The notes under the pieces are model-generated. The model ran no database searches, was not told the origin of the DNA, and was given only the letters and a program-made list of their open reading frames with translations. DNA of 64,000 nucleotides from Maylandia zebra (lineage: Eukaryota; Chordata; Actinopteri; Cichliformes; Cichlidae), in contig NC_135175.1 of the NCBI RefSeq assembly GCF_041146795.1, positions 36,348,669-36,412,668 of the forward strand, written 5' to 3'. Numbering within the stretch: position 1 is the first letter of the stretch; each line of letters opens with the position of its first letter. Shown one piece after another: positions 12,082 to 21,762 of this stretch. The position numbers were made by a program, and so were the translations under genes.

Positions 12082-13414
12082 TGAAAGAAGTCCAGGCCCT
12101 TGTAGCAGAGGTCAGGGGCACCTGAAGGGTGAGGTGCATGAGTTCAAAATTTACAGCAACTTCTTGGAAAAGCAAGACATTCTGGTAAGAGAAAGATAGG
12201 ATCAAAAAGCGAAATACCTCTGCTTTGTTTGCACGGCACCATTGTGCAATGAAGCGGTGCCAAAAAGAGCCGTGCTGTTTTTCTGAATGCCATTTGACTG
12301 AAGAAACAAAACTATTAAATGTCTGACAACTGATATCACAATAAAAAAAATCCAAAAACTGAAATAAAATCCCAACGGAGAACTTACAAACATAGAAAGG
12401 CGCTGCAGAGACTGAAATGCTGTGAGGCAGAGCTAATTACTGAGCCAGGATTCTACACCTATTACTATTACATCCACATGACTGTAAATTAGTTACAAAG
12501 CACAGTGTTTTATCCTGAGGTCATTGTCCATCTGGACTCGCTGATTCTTTATTCTGTTGTGTTTCTATGTAAAACACACAAAGATTCAGAGACCAAACTA
12601 CGATATGATACATTTGAAATCCTGTGCTATACAAATACAGGTATCTGTACTGTGACACAATAAAAAAATAAGCTGTAGCAACACTGGCCAGTGCAATGGC
12701 AGTCTTCATATCCCTGTATGTGATGTGTGTAAGACCTAGGCAGAGGAACAGGAAGTAGCTCAGACTGGAAGGAAAACCAGATCCGGTGTGACCTTTGCTG
12801 TGGGTGGCACTTGAACATGCTGTGTGGAACTGAGACGGTCCAACGGTTATAAGAATTTGCTGGCAAACCATGAATGATGAATAATGAAGTGGGTGAAGTA
12901 AGAGAATGGATGGAGACATGGAGCAGGTAAAAGTGAGAAGCCTAGACAGCTCCCGCATGAAGGCAGTAGACAGGACAAGCTGAGAAAATTAAACTGGGCA
13001 GAGCCTCTGTTCGCATTCATTTTTGGTCCCAGCATTAAAGGTTATTAATGTATTAATGTACTAACTTAAACCAAACATTAAAACACTTTCTAAGGCATCT
13101 TAAATATTAATTATTAAATATTCCACCAGGTGTTTCTTTTATTTGCTAATTTTATCATTTCTTTTTACATTAAGACCCTGTTCCCTCTTTGTTTAGAAGC
13201 TGGGCTGTGCGCCACCCTGTATTTTGGTCATCTGATTTTAAACTGTTCTACATGTATGCATATGATTGAAAAATGAAACTAAAACTATGCAGTGCAACTG
13301 CAAACAAAAAGCAAAATACCTCTGCTTTGTTTGCACAGAGCATTGTGTGATCGAAAGATTGTTTACCTGAAGGCCATTTGACTGATCAAACCAAATTATT
13401 AAATGTCTGAGAAC
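12082..13414. repeat. segmental duplication copy I, proximal upstream block
   Basis: Highly similar over its length to 58160-59694 (shared AAGTCCAGGCC at the left, AAATGTCTGAGAAC at the right). The main difference is that copy II has extra or different sequence around 58680-58920, including a short LINE tail. Part (12130-12250) also matches 51830-51950 in copy III. No convincing exon is visible. The block ends at the 8-bp target site of the large hAT-like insertion and continues at 21290. Confidence 0.9.
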
Positions 13415-13702
13415 CAATGTTCCCTCTAATGTTTCCTGTGTCACACACAAACTCCCTGAGCGAACCCTTGGACACTGTGAGCGACATTAGACGTGTGCAC
13501 TGTGGTCACGCCAGCATCGAATCCATCCAAGTTACATGTTTATTAAAATAATCAAATTACAGCATTTCTGTTAGACTACTTTTCATTAACTGCTTTAGCC
13601 CACTCACAATGAAAATCTTTAAAAAAATCTTGTTCATGACCTGTGTAGCATGTTAACACTATTGGAAGTAAAAATAACTTGAACTCCAATTTTGAAAACA
13701 CA

Positions 13703-13703
13703 A

Positions 13704-13790
<87 letters not shown>

Positions 13791-13794
13791 TTTT
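13703..13794. repeat. (CTTT)n microsatellite
   Basis: An uninterrupted run of TTTC units of about 90 bp. The minus-strand KERK-repeat reading frame over it is an artefact of the repeat. Confidence 0.97.
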
Positions 13795-14861
13795 ATAAAA
13801 ATCTGACTGTATTATGAGTCTGTGGTCTGGGAGAGAGTCTGTAACTCTGTCTGCAAAATACAGGATATAATGACCAATGTTGGGCAATTAATTATATAGT
13901 TACTTCTTCAAAAAAGTAACTGAGTTTTGCAAACAACAAAGTTTTGCAGCTGTTTACCTAAAAATGCAGCCAAGGCGTTTTTAAACAAACATTTCAAACT
14001 ATTTACAGAACAATCAGCTGTTCTGCATCAAATCTGATGCCACACAAATTATTTGTGCCACTCCAAAAAATATTTCTGTCCACTATGAGATGAAGGAGAA
14101 CAACAGCCTGATACCTGCAGGCCTGACAGCAGCAGATGTATCACTGCTGTAACACCTGTAACACTCAGCAGGCGCCTCATTGTTCTGACACACACAACAA
14201 CTACTGACTACACTACACACTAACTACACACTAACTACACAAGATTTGCGCTAAACGTCGCAAATCTCTCACATCTCAAACACGCCGTCACTCCTAAAAC
14301 TTCCCCCTTCCTATAAAACTAAATGCCATGTTGCCATATCATTTTTTGATTGGTCGACATGGTACATTTTTCCACCAATAGGAAAGGCTGGGTTTTTTTT
14401 GGTGTTGTCTTTGCTCACAGGCTTTCGAGCGTTTTCCTTATAAAACGCTGTTTGTACCGTTTCTTCCTGCAGTAAATATAAACAACGACAGTATTCAGGA
14501 AGAAAAACAAACATTGCAGATATTTTATCATAACTCTGGTTTTACGTGGCCGATCAACACAATTTAAAAACTGGTATAAAGTCCACACTTTTCCCGTCAG
14601 TTGTTCCGTCTGTCCTGCTCACGTCTCCAATGGTTGTACACGCTGTCATTAACGTGGCTTCACTCCACATCAGCCGCTTTGCTAGCTAGTGATGTGCGGA
14701 TCGATCCTGAAATATCGATTTCTCCGATACCAGTCATTTATGTTCTAGAATCGATTCTCACATTAAAATATCGATATTTTAGTAATTTAGGGTAAATTTG
14801 TAGTTTATCATTAACAGGAACACAGTGGAAAGAAACTATAACATTCGGATTGTCTACATTC

Positions 14862-17800
14862 AGAATCAGAATCAGAATCAGAATACTTTATTGATCCCTG
14901 GGGGAAATTATTTTTTGTTACAGTGCTCCATTTTAAACCAACATTAAGACAAGACAGACAATACGCTAACTAAGAATAGTACAATATATACATATATATA
15001 CATACATACATACATAAGTCACTCATAAATAAATAGTTGGAAAAGAAACATGTGTAGTTGTAGCAGCAAACAGTGTGTTAAGTGGATGCGTTGTACAGGG
15101 AGCCACAGGCAGGAATGATTTCCTGTGTCGTTCAGTGGTGCATCATGGGTAATCTCAGTCTCTCACTGAACGAGCTCCTGTGACTGACCAACATGTCATG
15201 GAGTGGGTGGGAGGTGTTATCCAACATTGTCTTTATCTTGGACAGCATCCGCCTCTCCGACACCACCTTGAGGGAGTCCAGCTCCATCCCCACAACATTG
15301 CTGGCCTTACGGATCAGTTTATTAAGTCTGTTGGCATCTGCGACCCTCAGCCTGCTCCCCCAGCATGCAACAGCATAGAGGATCGCACTGGCCACCACAG
15401 ACTCATAGAAAATCCTCAGCATTTTCTGGCAGATGTTGAAGGACCTCAGTCGCCTCAAAAAATAGAGACGACTCTGGCCCTTCCTGTAAAGTGCTGTGGT
15501 GTTTTTAGCCCAGTCCAGTTTATTGTCAATGTGTACTCCAAGGTATTTATAGTCCTCCACAATGTCAACACTGACCCCCTGGATTGAAACAGGGGTCAAG
15601 TGTTTCCTGGTCTTCCTGAAGTCCACGATCAGTTCCTTGGTCTTTGCCACGTTGAGCTGCAGATGATTCTGCTCACACCACGTGACAAAGGAGTCGACCA
15701 CAGCCCGGTACTCTGTCTCATCATCCCTGCTGATGCATCCAACCACCGCAGAGTCATCAGAAAACTTCTGAAGATGGCAGGTCTCTGTGCAGTGGCTGAA
15801 GTCTGTGGTGTAGAGGGTGAAGAGGAAGGGGGAGAGGACAGTCCCCTGTGGTGCCCCTGTGTTGCTAATCACCTTGTCAGACACACACTGTGGGAGACGT
15901 ACATATTGTGGTCTTCCTGTCAGGTAATCAACAATCCAGGACACCAGAGAAGCATCCACCTGCATCGCTGCTAACTTATCACCCAGGAGGGTCGGCCTGA
16001 TGATGTTGAAAGCACTGGAAAAGTCAAAAAACATGACCCTCACAGTGCTCGCCGGCTGGTCCAGATGGGTGTAGACACGATTGAGCAGGTAGATGATGGC
16101 GTCCTCTGTTCCGAGACGAGGCTGATAAGCGAACTGAAGGGGATCCAGGTGTGGTCTTACTATGGGTCGCAGCTGGTCCAGGATGAGCCTTTCCAGGGTC
16201 TTCATGATGTGGGAGGTCAGTGCCACGGGCCTGTAATCCTGGGGGCCACTGGGACGTGGCGTCTTTGGTACAGGGACGAGGCATGATGTCTTCCACATCA
16301 CCGGGACCCTCTGCAGACTCAGACTCAGCATAAACAGTTTATGAAAGACTCCACACAGCTGGGGGGCACAGGCCTTGAGGACAAGGGGACTCACTCCGTC
16401 TGGTCCAGCAGACTTGCCTGAGTGAAGTCTCCTCATTTGCATCTCAACCTGGTATTGAGTGAAGGTGATGGGTGGGGGAGGGGTGTCAGGAATCTCACAG
16501 GAGGCAACATGTGAAGAGAGAGGCTGGCACAGTGGTGTGGCTCTGGATTCCAGGCTGACTGCAGGTGAGGTTGTGGGGGTGGGAGCAGACACTGTGGTGT
16601 CGAATCTATTGAAAAACAGATTCAACTCATTGGCTCTATTCTCACCTCCCTCAGTTCCCCTGCTGTTGGTTGGCCTGAATCCAGTGATGGTCTTCATGCC
16701 CCTCCACACCTCTCTCATGCTGTTCTGCTGGAGTTTCCACTCCAGCTTCCTCCTGTAATTGTCCTTAGCCTCTCTGATCTTGTCCTTTAGTAACACCTGG
16801 ATCTTCCTCACCTCCTCTTTGTTGCCCCCTCTGAAAGCCCTCTTCTTGTTGTTGAGGAGGGCTTTGATGTCCTTAGTCACCCACGGCTTGTTATTTGGGT
16901 AACAATGAACAGTCTGAGCTGGAACAATGGAGTCGGTGCAGAAAGTTATGTAGTCTGTGATACACTCAGTAAGCCCATTGATGTCCTCGGCGTGAGGCTC
17001 ACAGAGTGTTTCCCAGTCGGTCACCTCGAAACAGCCCTGTAGTTCCGCTATTGCCTCCTCTGACCACCTCCTAACAGTCCTGGTGGTCACAGGTTCCCTC
17101 CTCACAATTGGCACATAGCGGGGGGTGAGGTGAATCAGGTTATGATCTGACCTACCAAGTGGGGGGAGGGAGGAGGAGCTGTATGCATCCTTGACGTTAG
17201 CATACAGTAAGTCTAAAGTTTTCTCTCCCCTGGTGGGACAGTCCACATATTGTTTGAATGTTGGTAGTGTATTGTCCAGTGATACATGGTTGAAGTCACC
17301 CGAGATCACAATAAAGGCACTCGGGTGCTGAGTCTGTAGCCGAGCTATGGCAGAGTGGATAGTGTCACATGCAGCTGTGGGGTTAGCAGAGGGGGGAACA
17401 TAAACAGCCACCAAGATGACGTGAGAGAATTCCCTGGGTAAATAATACGGCCTGAGTCCAACAGCACACAGTTCAGTGTCCGGGCAACAAATCCTTTCTT
17501 TGATTGTTATGTTGGCAGGGTTACACCACCGGTTGTTAACTAAAACAGCAAGCCCACCTCCTTTACGCTTACCGCTAGCGATGCTGTCCCTGTCCGCCCG
17601 AACAGTGTGGAAGCCTTCCACGGAAGCATTCTCATCGGGAATGACCTGGTGCAGCCATGATTCGGTGAAACACATCAGGCTACACTCTCGGTATTCCCTC
17701 TGACTCCGTACCAGTGCTGAGAGCTCGTCGATTTTCATTGCCAACGATCGCACATTTCCCATCACGATAGACGGCAGACACGGTTTAAACCTCCTCCTCG

Positions 17801-18130
17801 CTTCGAGCCTCCGCTGTCTCACCGTCACCTTTTTTCTTCTCTTCTGTCCTTGACCTCTGCATCCCCAATGTGTTTTCCTCCAAATTTCAGCTGGTACTTC
17901 TGCGGGCCTGGCCAGCGAGCCGGCCGGCATCAGGGCGATCAGCTGATCTCTGGAGTAAACAGTCCGTGCGTGTAGGAGATGTGCCGCGGTCCCGTTCCAT
18001 GATAAAAGTAACAGTTCCACGGCCACCAGAAGAACAAAAACTCTCTCAATCCACATGATTGAGTAAGAGATAGAAAACGGAGGAAAATACAAGTCAGAAA
18101 AAAAAAGAATACGTAAGAAAAAAGAGCTAA
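14862..18130 (-). mobile_element. Rex1/CR1-like LINE, near full length
   Basis: The minus strand holds a long uninterrupted ORF2 followed by a 3' UTR of about 260 bp. It ends in a small CCC...GGG hairpin, AATAAAG, and a short (ATTCTG)n tail at 14862-14890. Both the hairpin tail and the microsatellite terminus are typical of CR1-group LINEs. The 5' limit is uncertain; ORF1 was not recognised. It lies inside the hAT-like insertion. Confidence 0.85.
15132..18092 (-). CDS. LINE ORF2: endonuclease-reverse transcriptase, 986 aa, intact frame
   Basis: The open frame starts with a hydrophobic stretch after MYFPPFSISYSIMW. An AP-endonuclease spans about residues 105-330: IVMGNVRSLAMKIDEL, FTESWL, KGGGLAVLVN, VYVPPSANP, ISGDFNHVSL with catalytic Asp/Asn, and GRSDHNLIHL with the catalytic His. 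RT lies at about 545-830: SGKSAGPDGVSPLVLK, DYRPVALTSHIMK, FFDFSSAFN, GAPQGTVLSPFLF and the catalytic FSDDSAVVG. A C-terminal IRKASNVVG region is also present. Such enzymes nick DNA and copy the LINE RNA at the nick. No stop or frameshift interrupts the domains, so this copy may be young. The first ~60 codons could lie upstream of the real start. Assignment to Rex1 within the CR1 group is from recall. Confidence 0.88.
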   Translation of the reverse strand: MYFPPFSISYSIMWIERVFVLLVAVELLLLSWNGTAAHLLHARTVYSRDQLIALMPAGSLARPAEVPAEIWRKTHWGCRGQGQKRRKKVTVRQRRLEARRRFKPCLPSIVMGNVRSLAMKIDELSALVRSQREYRECSLMCFTESWLHQVIPDENASVEGFHTVRADRDSIASGKRKGGGLAVLVNNRWCNPANITIKERICCPDTELCAVGLRPYYLPREFSHVILVAVYVPPSANPTAACDTIHSAIARLQTQHPSAFIVISGDFNHVSLDNTLPTFKQYVDCPTRGEKTLDLLYANVKDAYSSSSLPPLGRSDHNLIHLTPRYVPIVRREPVTTRTVRRWSEEAIAELQGCFEVTDWETLCEPHAEDINGLTECITDYITFCTDSIVPAQTVHCYPNNKPWVTKDIKALLNNKKRAFRGGNKEEVRKIQVLLKDKIREAKDNYRRKLEWKLQQNSMREVWRGMKTITGFRPTNSRGTEGGENRANELNLFFNRFDTTVSAPTPTTSPAVSLESRATPLCQPLSSHVASCEIPDTPPPPITFTQYQVEMQMRRLHSGKSAGPDGVSPLVLKACAPQLCGVFHKLFMLSLSLQRVPVMWKTSCLVPVPKTPRPSGPQDYRPVALTSHIMKTLERLILDQLRPIVRPHLDPLQFAYQPRLGTEDAIIYLLNRVYTHLDQPASTVRVMFFDFSSAFNIIRPTLLGDKLAAMQVDASLVSWIVDYLTGRPQYVRLPQCVSDKVISNTGAPQGTVLSPFLFTLYTTDFSHCTETCHLQKFSDDSAVVGCISRDDETEYRAVVDSFVTWCEQNHLQLNVAKTKELIVDFRKTRKHLTPVSIQGVSVDIVEDYKYLGVHIDNKLDWAKNTTALYRKGQSRLYFLRRLRSFNICQKMLRIFYESVVASAILYAVACWGSRLRVADANRLNKLIRKASNVVGMELDSLKVVSERRMLSKIKTMLDNTSHPLHDMLVSHRSSFSERLRLPMMHH

Positions 18131-18381
18131 ACTAAGAGAAAAGCAGGAGCGACTGTAACAGGCTGCACGCTGGTTGGCGCATGCGCACTAACTCAAAGGA
18201 ACTACTTCCTCTTCCGCCTTTCATAGTCATGTGCGAAATACGGCTGTGCAAATGTCTCGCAGCCCCTTGGCGTGCGCACTCACAACAATGGCTGAATGTA
18301 ATTGTGCAGACGTATTTTACCTCCACAAACAGCTGAGACGTGGTTTGCGATACATGTGGCAAAAACGTGAGGTGTTGTAGC

Positions 18382-19859
18382 CATACTTGCCAACCTTGAG
18401 ACATCAGAATTAGGGAGACATTAAAAAGGGCTGTTTGGGGGGGGGTGATAAATACATTTTACAGTGTTTATTTATCGGATAAAATACGTTAAATGTCACC
18501 GTTATTATTGGCCGGCCCGGAAACAGCGGGGGTGTCCAAATTCAGAGGCTGCTTCCACCTGAGGACCCGCCTTCGCGGTCTAAAGAAAGCCGGGTAGTAC
18601 GTCACAAGCTCCCTCAGTGGAGTGAAACTCTGCCGTCTGCTCCTTGCTATCTAAAATATAACAGGACACTGACGTAAACTCTCGACCGTCTCACACTTTG
18701 CTTAATTCATTTTCTGTTTGATATTTATTCAGCTGTGTGAATCCCTCGGGAACCCTCCATCGGGATTAATAAAGTTAAATTTAATCTAATCTAATAACTT
18801 TAATCTCAGCCAAACAGATCTACTCAAGAACAAATAAAACACTGAAAAAGCCAAACAATAACATTTTTAAGTTATCAAAGTGGCTTATATATCATGTTTA
18901 ACCCGAGTAGCGAAAGACTGCGGGGGTTTGAAGACGATGTGTCAGTGTCATGAATCGCTGTGCGGCAGGCAGGAGTTGGACCCAAAATGCAGGCACTCAG
19001 GCACGAGGTTTAAACACAACGAACTCAGCTTTAGTGCTGGCAGGGGAAAGTCATACAGAAGCAAACTAAAGTAAACTGGAAAATGCCAAACTAAACACAC
19101 AGGGAGACCCACACAGCATGAGAGACGACATGACACTGACTCAGAGAAACACAGGGTTTAAATACACTGGGAAGTAACGCGGGGAATGAGACACAGAAGG
19201 AGGGCACAGCTGGGAGAAATCAGGACTGACGAGACAAGGAAGCAAAGCAGGACACATTCACATAAGACACAGACCTTCAAAGTAAAACAGGAAGTATAAC
19301 ACAGAGACGCACACTTGACTCGGTGCAGACAGCAATTAAGAAACACAGAGACATAAACCATAAGGCAGAGGACTCTAAGAACCAAAATACACAGGGAAAT
19401 ACTAAGCTTGGAACACAAGGAACTAGACTTGAGGGAGTAACGAAAGACCAACCATGAGAACATAATTCACAATACAGAGTGACAGAAAACACGAGAAACT
19501 CAAACATGCAAAGACACAGACGTACACTGAACAGAGTGTACATCTGTACAAAATACAAGAATCACAAAGACCTAAAAATGCTGGGTCAGGAGACCCAGGA
19601 CCCTGACAGTCTGTCGGCTCAGATATTTGAAGTTCACACTTCAAACATTCTTCAAGCATTTTCACCTGAAAATATGTTAAAAGTTATTTTGTGACCCAGA
19701 AAGAGAAATAAGAGTAATATTAAAACTAAGTCGCTGCCGCCATTGTTGGAAACTGGAATTGGCTGGGCCGCGCTATGAATTCTGCAATATGGTTTTTCAA
19801 TTTTGTTGTCCAGGTGGAAATTCGGGAGAATGGTGGCTCCGGGAGGGTTGGCATGTATG
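18382..19859. mobile_element. nested TIR element, probably hAT-type and non-autonomous
   Basis: Left end CATACTTGCCAACC and right end GGTTGGCATGTATG form an inverted repeat with one mismatch. They are flanked by GTTGTAGC (18374-18381) and GTTGTGGC (19860-19867), an 8-bp duplication with one change. No transposase is visible. The element is split by an LTR at 18946-19608. Confidence 0.65.
18946..19608 (-). repeat. solo LTR, gypsy C lineage
   Basis: It runs from TGTCATGAATCG to GGACCCTGACA, the inverted LTR ends seen in the other copies, in minus orientation. The flanks GTCAG and GTCTG are a target duplication with one mismatch. No internal element sequence is attached, which indicates LTR-LTR recombination. 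Confidence 0.75.
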
Positions 19860-21289
19860 GTTGTGGCAACATCACTAACCTTGTCAAAAACCTCAGAGTA
19901 AATCACATCACAGAATATGAGGCGCGTATGTTGAGGCGAACTGAAGAGGAGGAGAGGGACAGGTGCTGCTAGGGCGAGACAGACGTCTCTCACGGAGTCC
20001 TTTAGTGCTGCAGGCAGGCAACGTGTTCAAATAATGCACAACTTCAGGTTTTTATTTCTATATGATGAACTCTGCATTATTACGTGATAAGAACAAGAAA
20101 CAAGAGAGACGATCAGCTGATCATTGATCAGTTTCATGATTGAAGTAGCAACAGGAGAAGGAGGGGAGAGAATGAGAGAAGAGGCAGCTGTGCAGCAAAG
20201 ACTGAATAACTCCAGCTTTGTGTCTTTTTCATTGTAGCTGAAGTCTGGGACGAATCGCGTTCCTTTCCCCCTCAATATGGATGTGTTGTAATTGGTCCAG
20301 CCCCGAGTTGATCGTGACCAACTGGCTAATCCACCACCTTTCATTGTTTATACCGTTACAAAGACAAACAAACATAAAAATGAAAAATCATCATCGGCCC
20401 ACCGGGCAAATGTCCGGTATGCCCATCGGCAGGTCCAGCTATGCGGTCAGCTGGTGGGTAACAGGCATCTCCGAAAACGTCAGAGCACTTATGCAAATAT
20501 GTGATGTCTTGATGAATCGAGCAGATACTTGAAGTTTACGCAGCACCATTCTTGCATGAAAATATCTTTAAAGTTTATTTTGTGACACAGACAGAGTTAT
20601 ATTTCAAACTCCGCCACTCTGTGTTCCTCTGCCACTGCCTCGTTTCATCATTTCGAGCTGATTGAGACCAGAACAGCCAATCAGATAATTTTGCATCCAG
20701 GTCTGTGATTGGCTGGTTTTGTGGCACAAATATAACAGTGTAGAGAAAGAGTTGAGTGCGCACGGGCAGAAATGTTGAGAGCGCGAGCAACACATTGCGA
20801 GAGCAAATGAAAAACTGAGCGAGAGGGGCTGCTGTTGTGTGTGGATAATAGCAAACACTGAAATAAATTTTTTGCACGCAGCAATGAATTTTTTTCACTC
20901 AAATTTAGCTTTTCTTCGCTCAAAATAAATTTCTCCTCAAAATACAACACTTGTACCTGCAAACTTTTTTTACGTGCGCTCAGAATAGTGGCACAAAAAT
21001 AACGCCATACGGCTCTAAGAGCCGTTTCGTTTGCGACCGACACATCACTAATAAGGACGCGTCATAGCCTGTCAACGACGTTGATTAGCTGCGTATATAT
21101 GAATGTGAATCACATTATTGGCTGGACTATGGGATAAGGTGGCATCGTTCTAATCCCATACAGGAGCAGCCAGTCACTCACTGACTAACACTGCAAAACA
21201 GAATTGTTAAAGTTTTAATGTTAATTTCAATTCAGGTTAGATTTTTTTTCTGTGCGCAGAGACCTGCCAGCAGCTTAGAGGGAACATTG

Positions 21290-21762
21290 CTGAGAACACA
21301 TATGTATTTAACTTTACATCGTCAAACGAAAGGAGAACATTCAAGCTATGCAGAAGGACTCTGCCCAGATTCATGTACTGTGATCATTGTGGAAATTCTC
21401 TACATAGGAAATTCTGTAGTGTTAGAACAGATGTATTTGTGCTGTACTGAAACCTGGTGTCATGTGAAACTATCACATGGATTAAACTGGTTTTCAGGCG
21501 TAACCCTGTGTTTACGAGATAACAATAACACGGTCTGTGTGCCAGGAATCAGATAAGTTAGGTTTCATTTACTCATTTACAGTATATATATGTTTTTAAA
21601 AAGGTGTGTTTTCCTGCTCAGACCAGTTTTGCAGCTCTTATTGTTCTCTCACATAGCGTGCATGCCACTAGACTTGGCAGGACTGTGCCCTGCTTCGTAT
21701 ATAAAGATGCTGCAGGTGGATGTGAGCAGCATCTCTGGAGACAGAGTTGGGTTTGGAGGATC
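21290..21762 (+). promoter_or_regulatory. upstream region of ZP-mucin gene 1, conserved with copy II
   Basis: After the target duplication, sequence matches copy II (59687-60050 and 63560-63870), with the strongest identity over the last ~150 bp before the start codon. TATATAAAG at 21698-21706 is a TATA box about 60 bp upstream of the ATG, so transcription likely starts near 21730. The same box at the same distance occurs at 63806. The 7.9-kb hAT-like insertion stands only ~470 bp upstream and may have displaced distal elements. Confidence 0.7.

Larger units (their letters stand above)
13415..21289. mobile_element. 7.9-kb composite hAT-like insertion
   Basis: Both ends are the perfect 15-bp inverted repeat CAATGTTCCCTCTAA / TTAGAGGGAACATTG. 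The 8-bp target duplication CTGAGAAC is at 13407-13414 and 21290-21297. The paralogous block at 59687-59694 has a single CTGAGAAC with no insertion, an empty site. An 8-bp duplication is the hAT hallmark. No hAT transposase is recognisable inside. The interior holds a microsatellite, a Rex1-like LINE, a nested TIR element with an LTR, and other hAT-type ends: TAGTGATGTGCGG at 14687 and CACATCACTA at 21041-21050. Those two lack a matching target duplication and may belong to different elements. Confidence 0.9.

Noticed and set aside
13576..13887. Minus-strand frame with KERK repeats
   Set aside because: Translation of the (CTTT)n microsatellite.
19811..19835. GTGGAAATTCGGGA identical to the start of exon 2, preceded by AG
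   Set aside because: Lies in the terminal part of the nested TIR element. The following frame does not match exon 2, so a chance match is likely.
14687..21050. A second complete hAT element bounded by TAGTGATGTGCGG and CACATCACTA
   Set aside because: The 8-bp flanks do not match and the inner sequences differ, so the ends probably belong to different elements.
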